A stretch of 40,029 nucleotides of DNA from a virus, in IMG/VR virus record IMGVR_UViG_3300032083_004035, positions 1 through 40,029 of that record; one strand, 5' to 3'. A program made the position numbers and the translations under genes. Positions 7,130-13,997 of this stretch are shown here, in pieces. The notes below the pieces were generated by a model, which saw only the letters and a list, made by a program, of their open reading frames with translations, had not been told where the DNA came from and did no database searches. Every line of letters starts with the position of its first letter. Position 1 is the stretch's first letter.

Positions 7130-7665
7130 CGGCTCTTAAGATAGAGGCTTCGGACTGGATCAGGTCTCCGGTTAATGCTGGGATCGCCCGCAAGGCTGTC
7201 GAGGCGGCGCGCAGGGCGCTTGTTTCAGAAGACCGGGACGCGAGCCCCCGCGAAATCGTTTTCTGGCTCCTGCGCGAAGCTGCGCAGACTGAGCGGGCCA
7301 TGAAGGGGCCGGGTCCTCGCGGCCATGTCTCTTGTATGCCGGAAGTATACCACACAAACGGCGAAATCTTCGCTACGGAAGTTGCGATGGTGGCGGATAA
7401 AATCGCCTATCCGCCGAAGGTTCGGGTGATTGTGACGGCCAGCGCAGCCAGCCGATACCTGGAGGTAACGAAGTGGCTTCGTTTCGTTCGCGGAAAGACG
7501 CTGGAGCGCGGCAAGAATGCGCTGTGGATGATGGCGAACAACTACCCGCCGTTCGTAATCAGCAGGCAGACGGGCTATGCGGAGGGCGCCCCGCAGCGAG
7601 GAGCGAAGTTCCGCCTTCTTGGGCAAATCGTTGAAAGGCTGGAGAAAGAAGAAATTTTCGATTGA
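7126..7665 (+). CDS. Hypothetical, possible DNA-binding regulator
   Basis: ATG 7126 overlaps the upstream stop as ATGA and gives 179 residues; a GTG at 7072 would overlap more and is not preferred. The region from about residue 60 (GPGPRGHVSCMPEVY, then WLRFVRGKTLERGKNALWMM, then SRQTGYAEGAPQRGAKFR) has the layout of a DUF6362-like protein with a sigma-region-4-like HTH at the C-terminus; this match is by memory of the pattern and is weak. It ends the early block and lies immediately before direct repeats and the noncoding RNA-like region. That position would suit a late regulator, but this is inference. Confidence 0.6.
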   Translation: MTALKIEASDWIRSPVNAGIARKAVEAARRALVSEDRDASPREIVFWLLREAAQTERAMKGPGPRGHVSCMPEVYHTNGEIFATEVAMVADKIAYPPKVRVIVTASAASRYLEVTKWLRFVRGKTLERGKNALWMMANNYPPFVISRQTGYAEGAPQRGAKFRLLGQIVERLEKEEIFD

Positions 7666-7669
7666 CCGC

Positions 7670-7701
7670 GAACGCGAACCAACGTAACGAACGCGAACCA
7701 A
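7670..7701. repeat. 13-bp direct repeat, candidate operator
   Basis: GAACGCGAACCAA occurs at 7670-7682 and again at 7689-7701, a centre spacing of 19 bp, close to two DNA helical turns. It sits between the stop of the preceding gene and the structured region. Two same-face sites of this type commonly bind a regulator. A TTGACC at 7662-7667 could be a -35 box but no good -10 is seen at 16-18 bp. Confidence 0.65.
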
Positions 7702-7745
7702 TCCAGAATTTGGAAATTCCCGTCCCCGCCAAGCGGGGCAGAGAG

Positions 7746-7899
7746 ATTCAAGAGTTTGGGCTAGCAGCCCTAAACGGGTGGGGAAACGCAGGCGCTCTTT
7801 CGGCGGAAGGCTTGCAGCCTAGGGAACAGTAAGTTGGAAGCCGTCTGAGAAGGGCCGGACCCCGGCGAAAGTCGGGCCCCGTGAAATTCAAGAGTTTGG
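7746..7899 (+). repeat. 14-base direct repeat inside the structured region
   Basis: ATTCAAGAGTTTGG occurs at 7746-7759 and 7886-7899. The first copy runs into a stem (GTTT-GGGCT paired with AGCCC-T-AAAC). A shorter related string (AAATTCAAAGA) occurs at 8338-8348 just before the terminator. Repeated single-stranded linkers of this kind suggest modular RNA structure. Confidence 0.7.
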
Positions 7900-8342
7900 C
7901 GGCCCCGCTTCTGGTAACAGTTTGCGGATAGTCGGGAATCCCCACGAACGCCCGACAGCCTGCGCGGCGCATAAGTGGGAACCGCCGCGCCCGCCAATCC
8001 CTTCCCCTAGGGGAAGCCAAGCCGGAGCTTTGGGTTGGGCATTTCCCGGCCGGGCTCCGGCCCCAAGTTTAGGCCCACGGGCCTTAAGAGAGGCGCGGCG
8101 GCGTGAGCTTTAAGCACGCTGAGAGTGTTTGCACCGACCTAGTACCGCCCGACAGGCCGCATGGCCGCGAACAAGCAGGAAGCGCACTGCTATCGGGTAA
8201 AGTCGGCAGGCGGAGTAGCGCCCGCCCCGCGCCCCCGCATAGACGGGGAGAGATTGGACCAGCGGAAAGGGTAGCGCCCTTTAGCGCAGTCCGGCGGCGA
8301 AAACCAAGGGATCGCTTCCCGCGAGAAGTAACCGCGAAATTC

Positions 8343-8382
8343 AAAGACCCCGTCGCACCTAACCCTGCGGCGGGGTTTCTTC
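8343..8382 (+). terminator. Intrinsic terminator closing the structured region
   Basis: ACCCCG (8347-8352) pairs with CGGGGT (8371-8376), and within it CGCA (8354-8357) pairs with TGCG (8366-8369); TTTCTTC follows. This is a rho-independent terminator layout and gives a natural 3' end for the RNA-like region before the gene at 8462. Confidence 0.75.
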
Positions 8383-8461
8383 ATTCCTAAGCCAGTGAGA
8401 AGAGCGAGCCGGACGCGTTTCCGGCATCCGATGCGGCTGAGGCCGCAGAAAGGAAAAGACC

Positions 8462-8785
8462 ATGCCTGCCATTCATGAGAATACCGTTTCCGAGTACAGG
8501 GTTCGCCCCGTTACGCGCTACGTTGTGACGCGCTATCGCTTCCTCAACGACACCGAGAGCCAAAAGGGCTCGTGCGGGTCTGAATGCCTTGGGGAATTCG
8601 ACCGATCCAATCAAGCTTACGCCGTCGCTTACGCGCTTGCGAGTGAGGAAACGAGAACCCGCGAGCTATCGCCCGGCGATGAGCGCGTGATGTACCCGCA
8701 AGAGGTTGCGGAAACGTCAGGCAACATTATCGGCGACGCTATCGAGTCGGTTCTTCCGCAAGCCGTTCTTGACGCAACGCGCTGA
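8462..8785 (+). CDS. Hypothetical protein (107 aa)
   Basis: ATG 8462 has AAAGGAAAAG at 8449-8458 as ribosome site. The first 35 residues are Arg/Tyr/Val rich (YRVRPVTRYVVTRYRF), suggesting a beta structure; the rest is acidic and helical. It contains two Cys (GSCGSECLG). No family recognised. It stands alone between the terminator at 8382 and the palindrome/promoter at 8793-8821, so it may be expressed from a promoter inside 8383-8450 that I could not identify. Confidence 0.65.
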   Translation: MPAIHENTVSEYRVRPVTRYVVTRYRFLNDTESQKGSCGSECLGEFDRSNQAYAVAYALASEETRTRELSPGDERVMYPQEVAETSGNIIGDAIESVLPQAVLDATR

Positions 8786-8792
8786 TAACGCC

Positions 8793-8821
8793 TTGATTTC
8801 ATACCACATTGTTGGTATAAA
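8793..8821 (+). promoter_or_regulatory. Promoter-like site with palindrome (or IS605-type left end)
   Basis: TTGATT (8793-8798), 17 bp, TATAAA (8816-8821): a good sigma-70-type match with ideal spacing. Overlapping it is an inverted repeat ATACCA (8801-8806) / TGGTAT (8813-8818), which could be an operator. Alternatively TTGAT resembles the target motif (TAM) of the ISDra2 type of IS200/IS605 element and the palindrome would then be the left-end hairpin of a TnpB-carrying element. Confidence 0.55.
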
Positions 8822-8895
8822 GGCGAACGCGCCGAAGGCCTGCCAGCCGACGACGCGCTCTTGACCGAGACTGAGAAAGCAGCCAACGGCCCGCG

Positions 8896-9966
8896 ATGAG
8901 CATCATCACTTACAAATTCCGCGTCAAGGACTCCGGCGTTAAACGCCAACTTGAGCGCATGGCAATCGCAACGAACCAGGTTTGGAATTTTTGCGTTTCA
9001 ACACAACGGGAAGCGCAGCGTCGCCGGCTCGGCGGAGCGGCGGCTCGCTGGCCCGCATATTTTGACTTTGACGCCATGACGCGTGGGGTTGCGCGTGATC
9101 TTGGGGTTCACAGCGATACCGTGGCGCGGGCGTGTAAACAGTTTGCGTATTCCCGCGACCACCACGGCCGGTGTCCGCGGTTCCGCGCTAGCGTCGGTCC
9201 TAAGCGGGCGCTGGGATGGGTTCCATTTCGAGTGAGGCACGGCACCAAGGTAGAGGGTGACGCCTTTCATTACTTGGGCCGCAAATACCGCTTCTGGAAG
9301 TCGCGAGAGATCGAAGGTGTTTGTAAAGGCGGCGCTTTCGTTCAGGACGCTCGGGGTCGGTGGTACGTCACGTTTCAGTGCGAAGTTGTGGACGACCTTC
9401 CCGCGCGCGCCGGAGCCATCGGCATAGACCTTGGCCTGAAAGACCTTGCGACGTGTTCTGACGGAACGAAGGTTCCGGCGCTGCAGCATTACCGGCGCTA
9501 CGCCGATGCGCTCGCCAGAGCCCAGCGCAGCCGAAATAAAAAGCGCGTTCGTGCGATCCACGCCAAGATCGCCAACTCGCGGCGTCACCATCACCATGTC
9601 GAATCCTCGCGCATTGCGCGGGAAAACAAGATCGTCGTCGTCGGCGACGTGAGCGCAAGCCGCCTCAAGAAAACGAGAATGGCGAAATCCATCTCGGATG
9701 CTGGTTGGTATGCGTTCAAGGAAATGCTCCGGTACAAGACAGCCAGAAGGCGCGGAGTATTTCTTGAGGTCTCCGAACGATTCACTACCGTAGCCTGTTC
9801 TGAGTGCGGCGCGCTCAGTGGCCCCCAAGGTCAAAAAGGGCTGCGAATAAGAGAGTGGAAGTGTTCCGAATGCAGAGCGTCGCATGATCGCGACGTGAAC
9901 GCTGCCCGGAATATTCTCCGCCTCGGGCTGGAATGCCAGCCTCCTGTTGAGGAAATCGCTGCTTAG
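8896..9966 (+). CDS. tnpB: TnpB-like protein (IS200/IS605 OrfB family)
   Basis: A 356-residue protein with the layout of TnpB, the RNA-guided nuclease family ancestral to Cas12: a basic N-terminal half, RuvC-I at GAIGIDLGLKDLA (Asp178), RuvC-II region KIVVVGDVSASRL (245-256), zinc ribbon Cys301-x2-Cys304 and Cys323-x2-Cys326, and RuvC-III SHDRDVNAARNI (Asp331/Asp333). The usual catalytic Glu of RuvC-II (pattern vvvEdL) is replaced by Gly250-Asp251, a state also known in some OrfB relatives, so cleavage activity is uncertain. No TnpA transposase is present nearby. There is no strong Shine-Dalgarno before ATG 8896. The guide RNA of such proteins usually overlaps the 3' end of the gene and continues downstream. 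Confidence 0.85.
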   Translation: MSIITYKFRVKDSGVKRQLERMAIATNQVWNFCVSTQREAQRRRLGGAAARWPAYFDFDAMTRGVARDLGVHSDTVARACKQFAYSRDHHGRCPRFRASVGPKRALGWVPFRVRHGTKVEGDAFHYLGRKYRFWKSREIEGVCKGGAFVQDARGRWYVTFQCEVVDDLPARAGAIGIDLGLKDLATCSDGTKVPALQHYRRYADALARAQRSRNKKRVRAIHAKIANSRRHHHHVESSRIARENKIVVVGDVSASRLKKTRMAKSISDAGWYAFKEMLRYKTARRRGVFLEVSERFTTVACSECGALSGPQGQKGLRIREWKCSECRASHDRDVNAARNILRLGLECQPPVEEIAA

Positions 9967-10010
9967 TCAGTGAAGGTATTACGAGACACCCCCTCAACTC
10001 AGACAGTGAA

Positions 10011-10039
10011 CCTCGGAGCGGACAGCTTCGGAGCCGGGG
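10011..10039 (+). other. Stem-loop downstream of tnpB, candidate part of omega RNA
   Basis: CCTCGG (10011-10016) pairs with CCGGGG (10034-10039) with one G-T pair; the 17-base interior contains GCT-TCGG-AGC. The 92-base gap between the tnpB stop and the next start is where reRNA/omega RNA scaffolds of TnpB systems lie. The end of the scaffold and start of a guide cannot be fixed from one sequence. Confidence 0.4.
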
Positions 10040-10058
10040 ACTATTTCAGGAGAGCGAG

Positions 10059-10661
10059 ATGACCATCACCCTTGAGCAAATTCAGGATGAGCTCCGCGCA
10101 GCCCATGCATGGCGCATGGCAGGAGAAGGCAAGATCGCAATGGAGTTCGTCCTATCCGCAATTTGCGGGATTACCGCGCTGTTCTTTGCGCATTGCTGGC
10201 GGCCGCGAGGCTCAATGACCACGATTGCATTCGACGGCAAGACGCTCGCTGGGGATACGCTGGGTGGAGGAGGGTGTTTTCTCTACGAGAACGGCGACAA
10301 GCTCTTCGCGCATGATGGGGCAATCTATGGTGTCGCCGGTGAGCGGCAGGCAATTGAAATCTTCAAGGAATGGATTTTCGACGGAGCCCAAAAGGACAGA
10401 CGCCCAGCCCTTAACGAAGAAGGCTGCATTAACGTCCTAAAGTGGGACGGAAAAACGCTCTGGTGCATAGAAAATCGCCTTGCCGCATTTCCCGTGTCAG
10501 TACCGCACGCCATCGGCTCGGGCTGCGAGAAGGCGATGGGCGCGCTCTTGGCCGGAGCCGACGCGAAGCGATCAGTGGAGATCGCGGCGCAACTCGACCC
10601 TCACACAGGCGGAAAGATAACGACTCTTACGCTGGACGATCTTCCGCCGGTAAACACATAA
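10059..10661 (+). CDS. HslV/proteasome-like Ntn hydrolase with membrane N-terminus
   Basis: The 200-residue ORF starts at ATG 10059 with AGGAG at 10049-10053. Residues about 26-46 form a membrane segment. From Met53 the sequence MTTIAFDGKTLAGDT, then NGDKLF and later HAIGSGCEKAMGALLAGA, matches the proteasome-beta/HslV family of N-terminal threonine hydrolases: Thr54 (nucleophile), Asp66 and Lys81 stand where HslV has Thr1, Asp17 and Lys33. That family needs the Thr at its N-terminus. An internal ATG at 10215, with GAGG just upstream, would expose it after Met removal, giving 148 residues (10215-10661). So either internal initiation, processing, or a fusion. The gene lies just before terS; a role in capsid or host protein turnover is only inference. 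Confidence 0.7.
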   Translation: MTITLEQIQDELRAAHAWRMAGEGKIAMEFVLSAICGITALFFAHCWRPRGSMTTIAFDGKTLAGDTLGGGGCFLYENGDKLFAHDGAIYGVAGERQAIEIFKEWIFDGAQKDRRPALNEEGCINVLKWDGKTLWCIENRLAAFPVSVPHAIGSGCEKAMGALLAGADAKRSVEIAAQLDPHTGGKITTLTLDDLPPVNT

Positions 10662-10673
10662 GGATTTCCTGAT

Positions 10674-11138
10674 ATGACGGAGACGAGCGGCGACGCCGGT
10701 CGTCCAACGGCATACAAAGACGAATACGTCGATCAGGCCCGTAAGATATGCGAACAATTCGGCGCGACAGATTACGAACTCTCTGTTTTCTTTGGCGTTT
10801 CTGAGCGCACAATCTATCGCTGGAAAGTAGCTCACCCCGAATTTTGTCAGGCCCTAAAAATGGGCAAGGAGGTGCCTGACGACAGGGTTGAGAAGGCCCT
10901 TTATCATCGCGCACTTGGATACACGCACGAGGAAGAGCACCTTTTCCACTATCAGGGCGAGGTAATCAGGGCCGAAACGGTCAAGCATTATCCGCCGGAT
11001 GTGACCGCCTGTTTGGCATGGCTTAATAACCGCAGACCGGATCAATGGCGGCAAAAGCCTGAAGGCAGCGGGCTAGATCAGGATCAATTAATCAGTCTGC
11101 TAGACGGCTTGCGCAGTGCTGCCCGGGCCAACGTCTAG
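10674..11138 (+). CDS. terS: Terminase small subunit
   Basis: A 154-residue protein with an N-terminal HTH (residues about 14-55: YVDQARKICEQFGATDYELS, FFGVSERTIYRWKVAHPEF), then a helical middle (VEKALYHRALGYTHEEEH) and C-terminal PDVTACLAWLNNRRPDQW, the usual pattern of phage small terminases, which recognise the packaging site and assist the motor. AAGGA precedes ATG 10674. It overlaps the large subunit gene by 23 bases, which strongly supports the assignment. Confidence 0.9.
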   Translation: MTETSGDAGRPTAYKDEYVDQARKICEQFGATDYELSVFFGVSERTIYRWKVAHPEFCQALKMGKEVPDDRVEKALYHRALGYTHEEEHLFHYQGEVIRAETVKHYPPDVTACLAWLNNRRPDQWRQKPEGSGLDQDQLISLLDGLRSAARANV

Positions 11139-12450
11139 GTGGTTTGAGCGCCCCGAGAGGGTCGCGGCTCACCATAAAAGGGCGGAATACGCGAAGGCCC
11201 TTCTAGGCAACGAGTTCCGCTACGTCTTCAACCATTCCGGCCGCCGGTCATGGAAGACAGAGACAGCCAAGCGGGCGCTTGTCTCCCGGGCGATGGACGA
11301 AAGCGAGCGCCGGTTTCTGGTCGGCGCCCCGACGAACAAGCAGGTCAAGCGGATTTACTGGCCCGACCTCAAGGCACTGATCCCGCGCAATTGGGTGGAG
11401 GAGAAGTCAGAGGGCGAGCTCTGGATAAGGCTCGTCAACAAGACTGAAATCCACCTTGCAGGGATGGACGCGCCGGACAGGGTGGAGGGCCAAATCTGGC
11501 ACCTCGCGCTTCTCGATGAGACGGGCAACATGGCCGAGCGGGTCTGGCCCGAGGTAATCTCGCCGATGCTTGCCGACACGAAAGGCATTGGTTGGCTGAT
11601 CGGCGTTCCTGAAGGGCGAAACCACTACTTCGATTACACTCAGGCCGTGAAGGCGGGGAAATGGGGAGACGACGCCAAGGTCTTCCACTGGCCTTCGTGG
11701 GAGATCATGGATCCGGAGGAGATCGAGAAGCAAAAGGGCATTCTCGACGAACTCACTTTCAACCAGGAATTCGGCGGGGAGTTCGTCCACTTCGCCGGCC
11801 GGGCCTACTACGCCTTCGATGAGAAAATACACTGCGCGCCCTTAAGGGAACGGTACAACCCGAAAGCGCCGCTGGTCTTCTGCTTCGACTTCAACGTCGA
11901 TCCGGGCGTTGCGGCTGTTCTTCAGCCCATGAAGCTGCCTAACGGGCTGGATGGAGAGGCGGTCATCGGGGAGGTGTACGTTCCCCGGAACTCGAATACG
12001 GAGATTGTCGCGCGCGAGCTTGCGCTGAAATGGCGCGAGCATCAGGGGCGCATTCACCTCTACGGCGACTTCACGGGCGGAGCGCGCGGGTCTGCAAAGC
12101 TTCGCGGGTCCGACTGGGACATCATTCAGCAGATACTCCGCGCGACTTTCGGAGCTGATCGCATCCATATCGACGTGCCGCAGAACCCGCCGGTCCGGAG
12201 ACGGGTCAATGCGGTCAATGCACGGCTGAAGTCGGTCAATGGCGATGTTCGCCTGATGGTCGATCCGGCGCACGCGCCGCATGTGGTGAAAGACCTTGAA
12301 GGCGTGACCATTCTTGAAGGCACGTCGGGCGAGATCGACAAGAAGTCGTCGCCGCAGCTTTCGCACATATCTGACGCGCTGGGCTATTACATTCATCGCC
12401 TCTATCCGCCCGGGCTGGAGAAGGAGGCCAAAATCGGAAATCTCTACTGA
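11116..12450 (+). CDS. terL: Terminase large subunit
   Basis: A 444-residue DNA packaging motor. ATPase motifs: Walker A variant SGRRSWKT (41-48) and Walker B LLDE (132-135). Nuclease (RNase H-like) acidic residues: Asp258 in VFCFDFNVDP, Asp318 in HLYGDFTGG and Asp420 in HISDALGYYI. It begins at GTG 11116 inside the end of terS and ends by sharing one base with the portal start. This is the two-domain Terminase_6-type layout; length is typical. Packaging strategy (cos or headful) cannot be read from the sequence. Confidence 0.95.
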   Translation: MLPGPTSRWFERPERVAAHHKRAEYAKALLGNEFRYVFNHSGRRSWKTETAKRALVSRAMDESERRFLVGAPTNKQVKRIYWPDLKALIPRNWVEEKSEGELWIRLVNKTEIHLAGMDAPDRVEGQIWHLALLDETGNMAERVWPEVISPMLADTKGIGWLIGVPEGRNHYFDYTQAVKAGKWGDDAKVFHWPSWEIMDPEEIEKQKGILDELTFNQEFGGEFVHFAGRAYYAFDEKIHCAPLRERYNPKAPLVFCFDFNVDPGVAAVLQPMKLPNGLDGEAVIGEVYVPRNSNTEIVARELALKWREHQGRIHLYGDFTGGARGSAKLRGSDWDIIQQILRATFGADRIHIDVPQNPPVRRRVNAVNARLKSVNGDVRLMVDPAHAPHVVKDLEGVTILEGTSGEIDKKSSPQLSHISDALGYYIHRLYPPGLEKEAKIGNLY

Positions 12451-13997
12451 TGGGCGTTGAGACCTTTGGTCCTTTTCGGGAGGTGATGGACCCGTATTGG
12501 GAGCAGGCGCGCCTCTTGTGCGGGGGCACGCTCGCTATGCGAAAGGCGGGCGGGGAATACCTGCCGCGCTTCGAGAGCGAGACCGAGAAGAACTATCAGC
12601 GCCGCCTGACCATGGCGAGCCTTACGAACTTTTACGTCAAGGCCCGAAACCAGATGGTCGGGGAGATGTTCCGCGACGACGTTCAATACAAGGACGGCTC
12701 GCTTCCCAAGGAGATCATAGAAGACCTCGACCAGCGGGGAACGGACCTTACCGGCATGGCGGAAAAGCTTGCCGAGGAGCTTCTAACCAAGGCGGTTTGC
12801 GGCATTCTTGTGGACCATCCGGAGTCGGACGGGCAGGGCACGCTAAAGGACGACATAGATCGCGGTCTGCGCCACTACTGGACCTTCATCAAGCCGGAGA
12901 ACGTGGTCGATCTTGTGATCACCTACGAAGGCGGGAAGGAGACGGTTCTTCACCTGCGCTGGTTTGAGGACCACACGGTTCCCGACCCGAACGACGAGTT
13001 CGCCTTCAAAACCGAGCGGCAGATATTCGTTCTTGACCGTCAGGTAACCGAGGACGAGAACGGCAAGAAGTTTATCGAGAAGCCCCGGTTTCGCAAATAT
13101 GTGAGCGACACCACGGACCGGCGCCTCGGGACCGTCAAGCAGGACGACACGGACCGGAACGCAGGCAACATCTATTCGGTTTCCGGGTCGTACAAGCCGG
13201 AAGGCGACTGGCGCGATCTGTCGGGGTACGACGAAATCCCCTTCGTGCCTTTCTACAGCAGCCGGGACGGCGTCTGGCGCGGCAAGCCGCTGTTGGCGGA
13301 CATTGCTGAGAAGAACATCCAGCATTGGCGCCAGTCATCGAATTACGGGAATGCGCTGGAGATCGGGGCGTTTCCGGTGCTGGTCCGCTACGGGCTGAAC
13401 AAGACGACGCCGATTTCGCCGCTGGAGGACGATCTTCCGAAAAGCGACGACGGGGAAAACATCGTCGGTCCGCATATCATCATGGACCTGCCCTCTCAAC
13501 TGGAGGGAACGAAGGCCGAATACCTGGAGCCGACAGGCCGGGCCTATGAAGCGCTTGAGCGCAATCTTGACCGCCTCATAAGCGAGGCGGAGATCATGGC
13601 GCTGGACCTGCTTGTAAAGCAGTTTCAGAAGACGGCGACGGAAGCCAATTACGACCGCCTTCAGAGCCTTGCGCCCTTGCAGCGTATCGCCATCGAGATT
13701 GAAAAGGGCCTGACCCGCGCGCTGGAGATCACGGCCAAGGCCAGAAAGCGCAACGAGAAGCCGGGCTTTGCGGTGATCAACAAGGATTTCGGCGTGTCGG
13801 CGTCCGATGTGATCCGGGTGCAGGCGCTTCGGGATGCGCGCGCCTTGGGCGATATTACAACGGAAACCTACCTTTCCGAGCTTCAGCGGATCGGCGCCCT
13901 GAGCGCATATCTGAACGTGAAGCAGGAAGCCGCGAATGTGCAGGCGAACGACGACAACCTAAGCGGAGGTTCGCCCTTTGTGGCCGGTGGTGGTTGA
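12450..13997 (+). CDS. Portal protein (DUF4055-like)
   Basis: A 515-residue protein directly after terL. The order of segments (N-terminal helical RLTMASLTNFYVKARNQMVG; central WTFIKPENVVDLVITYEGG and IPFVPFYSSRDGVWRGKPLL; then DIAEKNIQHWRQSSNYGNAL and a C-terminal helical crown region LISEAEIMALDLLVKQF) is that of DUF4055 phage portal proteins, which form the dodecameric DNA gate. Position between terL and the head morphogenesis gene agrees. Its 3' end overlaps a methyltransferase gene by 20 bases. Confidence 0.9.
   Translation: MGVETFGPFREVMDPYWEQARLLCGGTLAMRKAGGEYLPRFESETEKNYQRRLTMASLTNFYVKARNQMVGEMFRDDVQYKDGSLPKEIIEDLDQRGTDLTGMAEKLAEELLTKAVCGILVDHPESDGQGTLKDDIDRGLRHYWTFIKPENVVDLVITYEGGKETVLHLRWFEDHTVPDPNDEFAFKTERQIFVLDRQVTEDENGKKFIEKPRFRKYVSDTTDRRLGTVKQDDTDRNAGNIYSVSGSYKPEGDWRDLSGYDEIPFVPFYSSRDGVWRGKPLLADIAEKNIQHWRQSSNYGNALEIGAFPVLVRYGLNKTTPISPLEDDLPKSDDGENIVGPHIIMDLPSQLEGTKAEYLEPTGRAYEALERNLDRLISEAEIMALDLLVKQFQKTATEANYDRLQSLAPLQRIAIEIEKGLTRALEITAKARKRNEKPGFAVINKDFGVSASDVIRVQALRDARALGDITTETYLSELQRIGALSAYLNVKQEAANVQANDDNLSGGSPFVAGGG

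Larger units (their letters stand above)
7702..8382 (+). ncRNA. Candidate large structured noncoding RNA
   Basis: About 680 bases without a credible ORF (frames here give Arg/Pro/Ala-rich shadows). Stems seen by eye: 7724-7738; 7754-7775; 7808-7820; 7861-7876 with a GAAA loop; 7931-7936/7951-7956; 7962-7969/7983-7990; 8001-8016; 8021-8028/8054-8061; 8071-8084; 8101-8105/8115-8119; nested 8134-8138/8202-8206 and 8148-8152/8193-8197; 8233-8248; 8254-8259/8289-8294 enclosing 8266-8282; and a terminator at 8347-8378. Loop bases CCCAC 7941-7945 are complementary to GTGGG 7975-7979, a possible kissing pair. Size and phage setting recall the ornate RNA classes GOLLD and ROOL, but I cannot assign it to any. 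The 5' end is approximate and no convincing promoter is seen. Confidence 0.65.

Noticed and set aside
7748-8390. Short frames on both strands in the structured region
   Set aside because: Products are low-complexity Arg/Pro/Gly/Ala without ribosome sites, as expected from GC-rich stems rather than coding sequence.
7666-8461. Group I intron, tmRNA, RNase P RNA or a tRNA in the gap
   Set aside because: I found no group I P7-type core, no tRNA T-loop of GTTCRA type in a cloverleaf, and none of the conserved RNase P or tmRNA strings. A covariance-model search would be the decisive test.
8998-9885. A 295-codon open frame on the - strand
   Set aside because: Antisense to tnpB, whose motifs (RuvC, zinc ribbon) are clear. 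GC-rich third positions commonly create such shadows.
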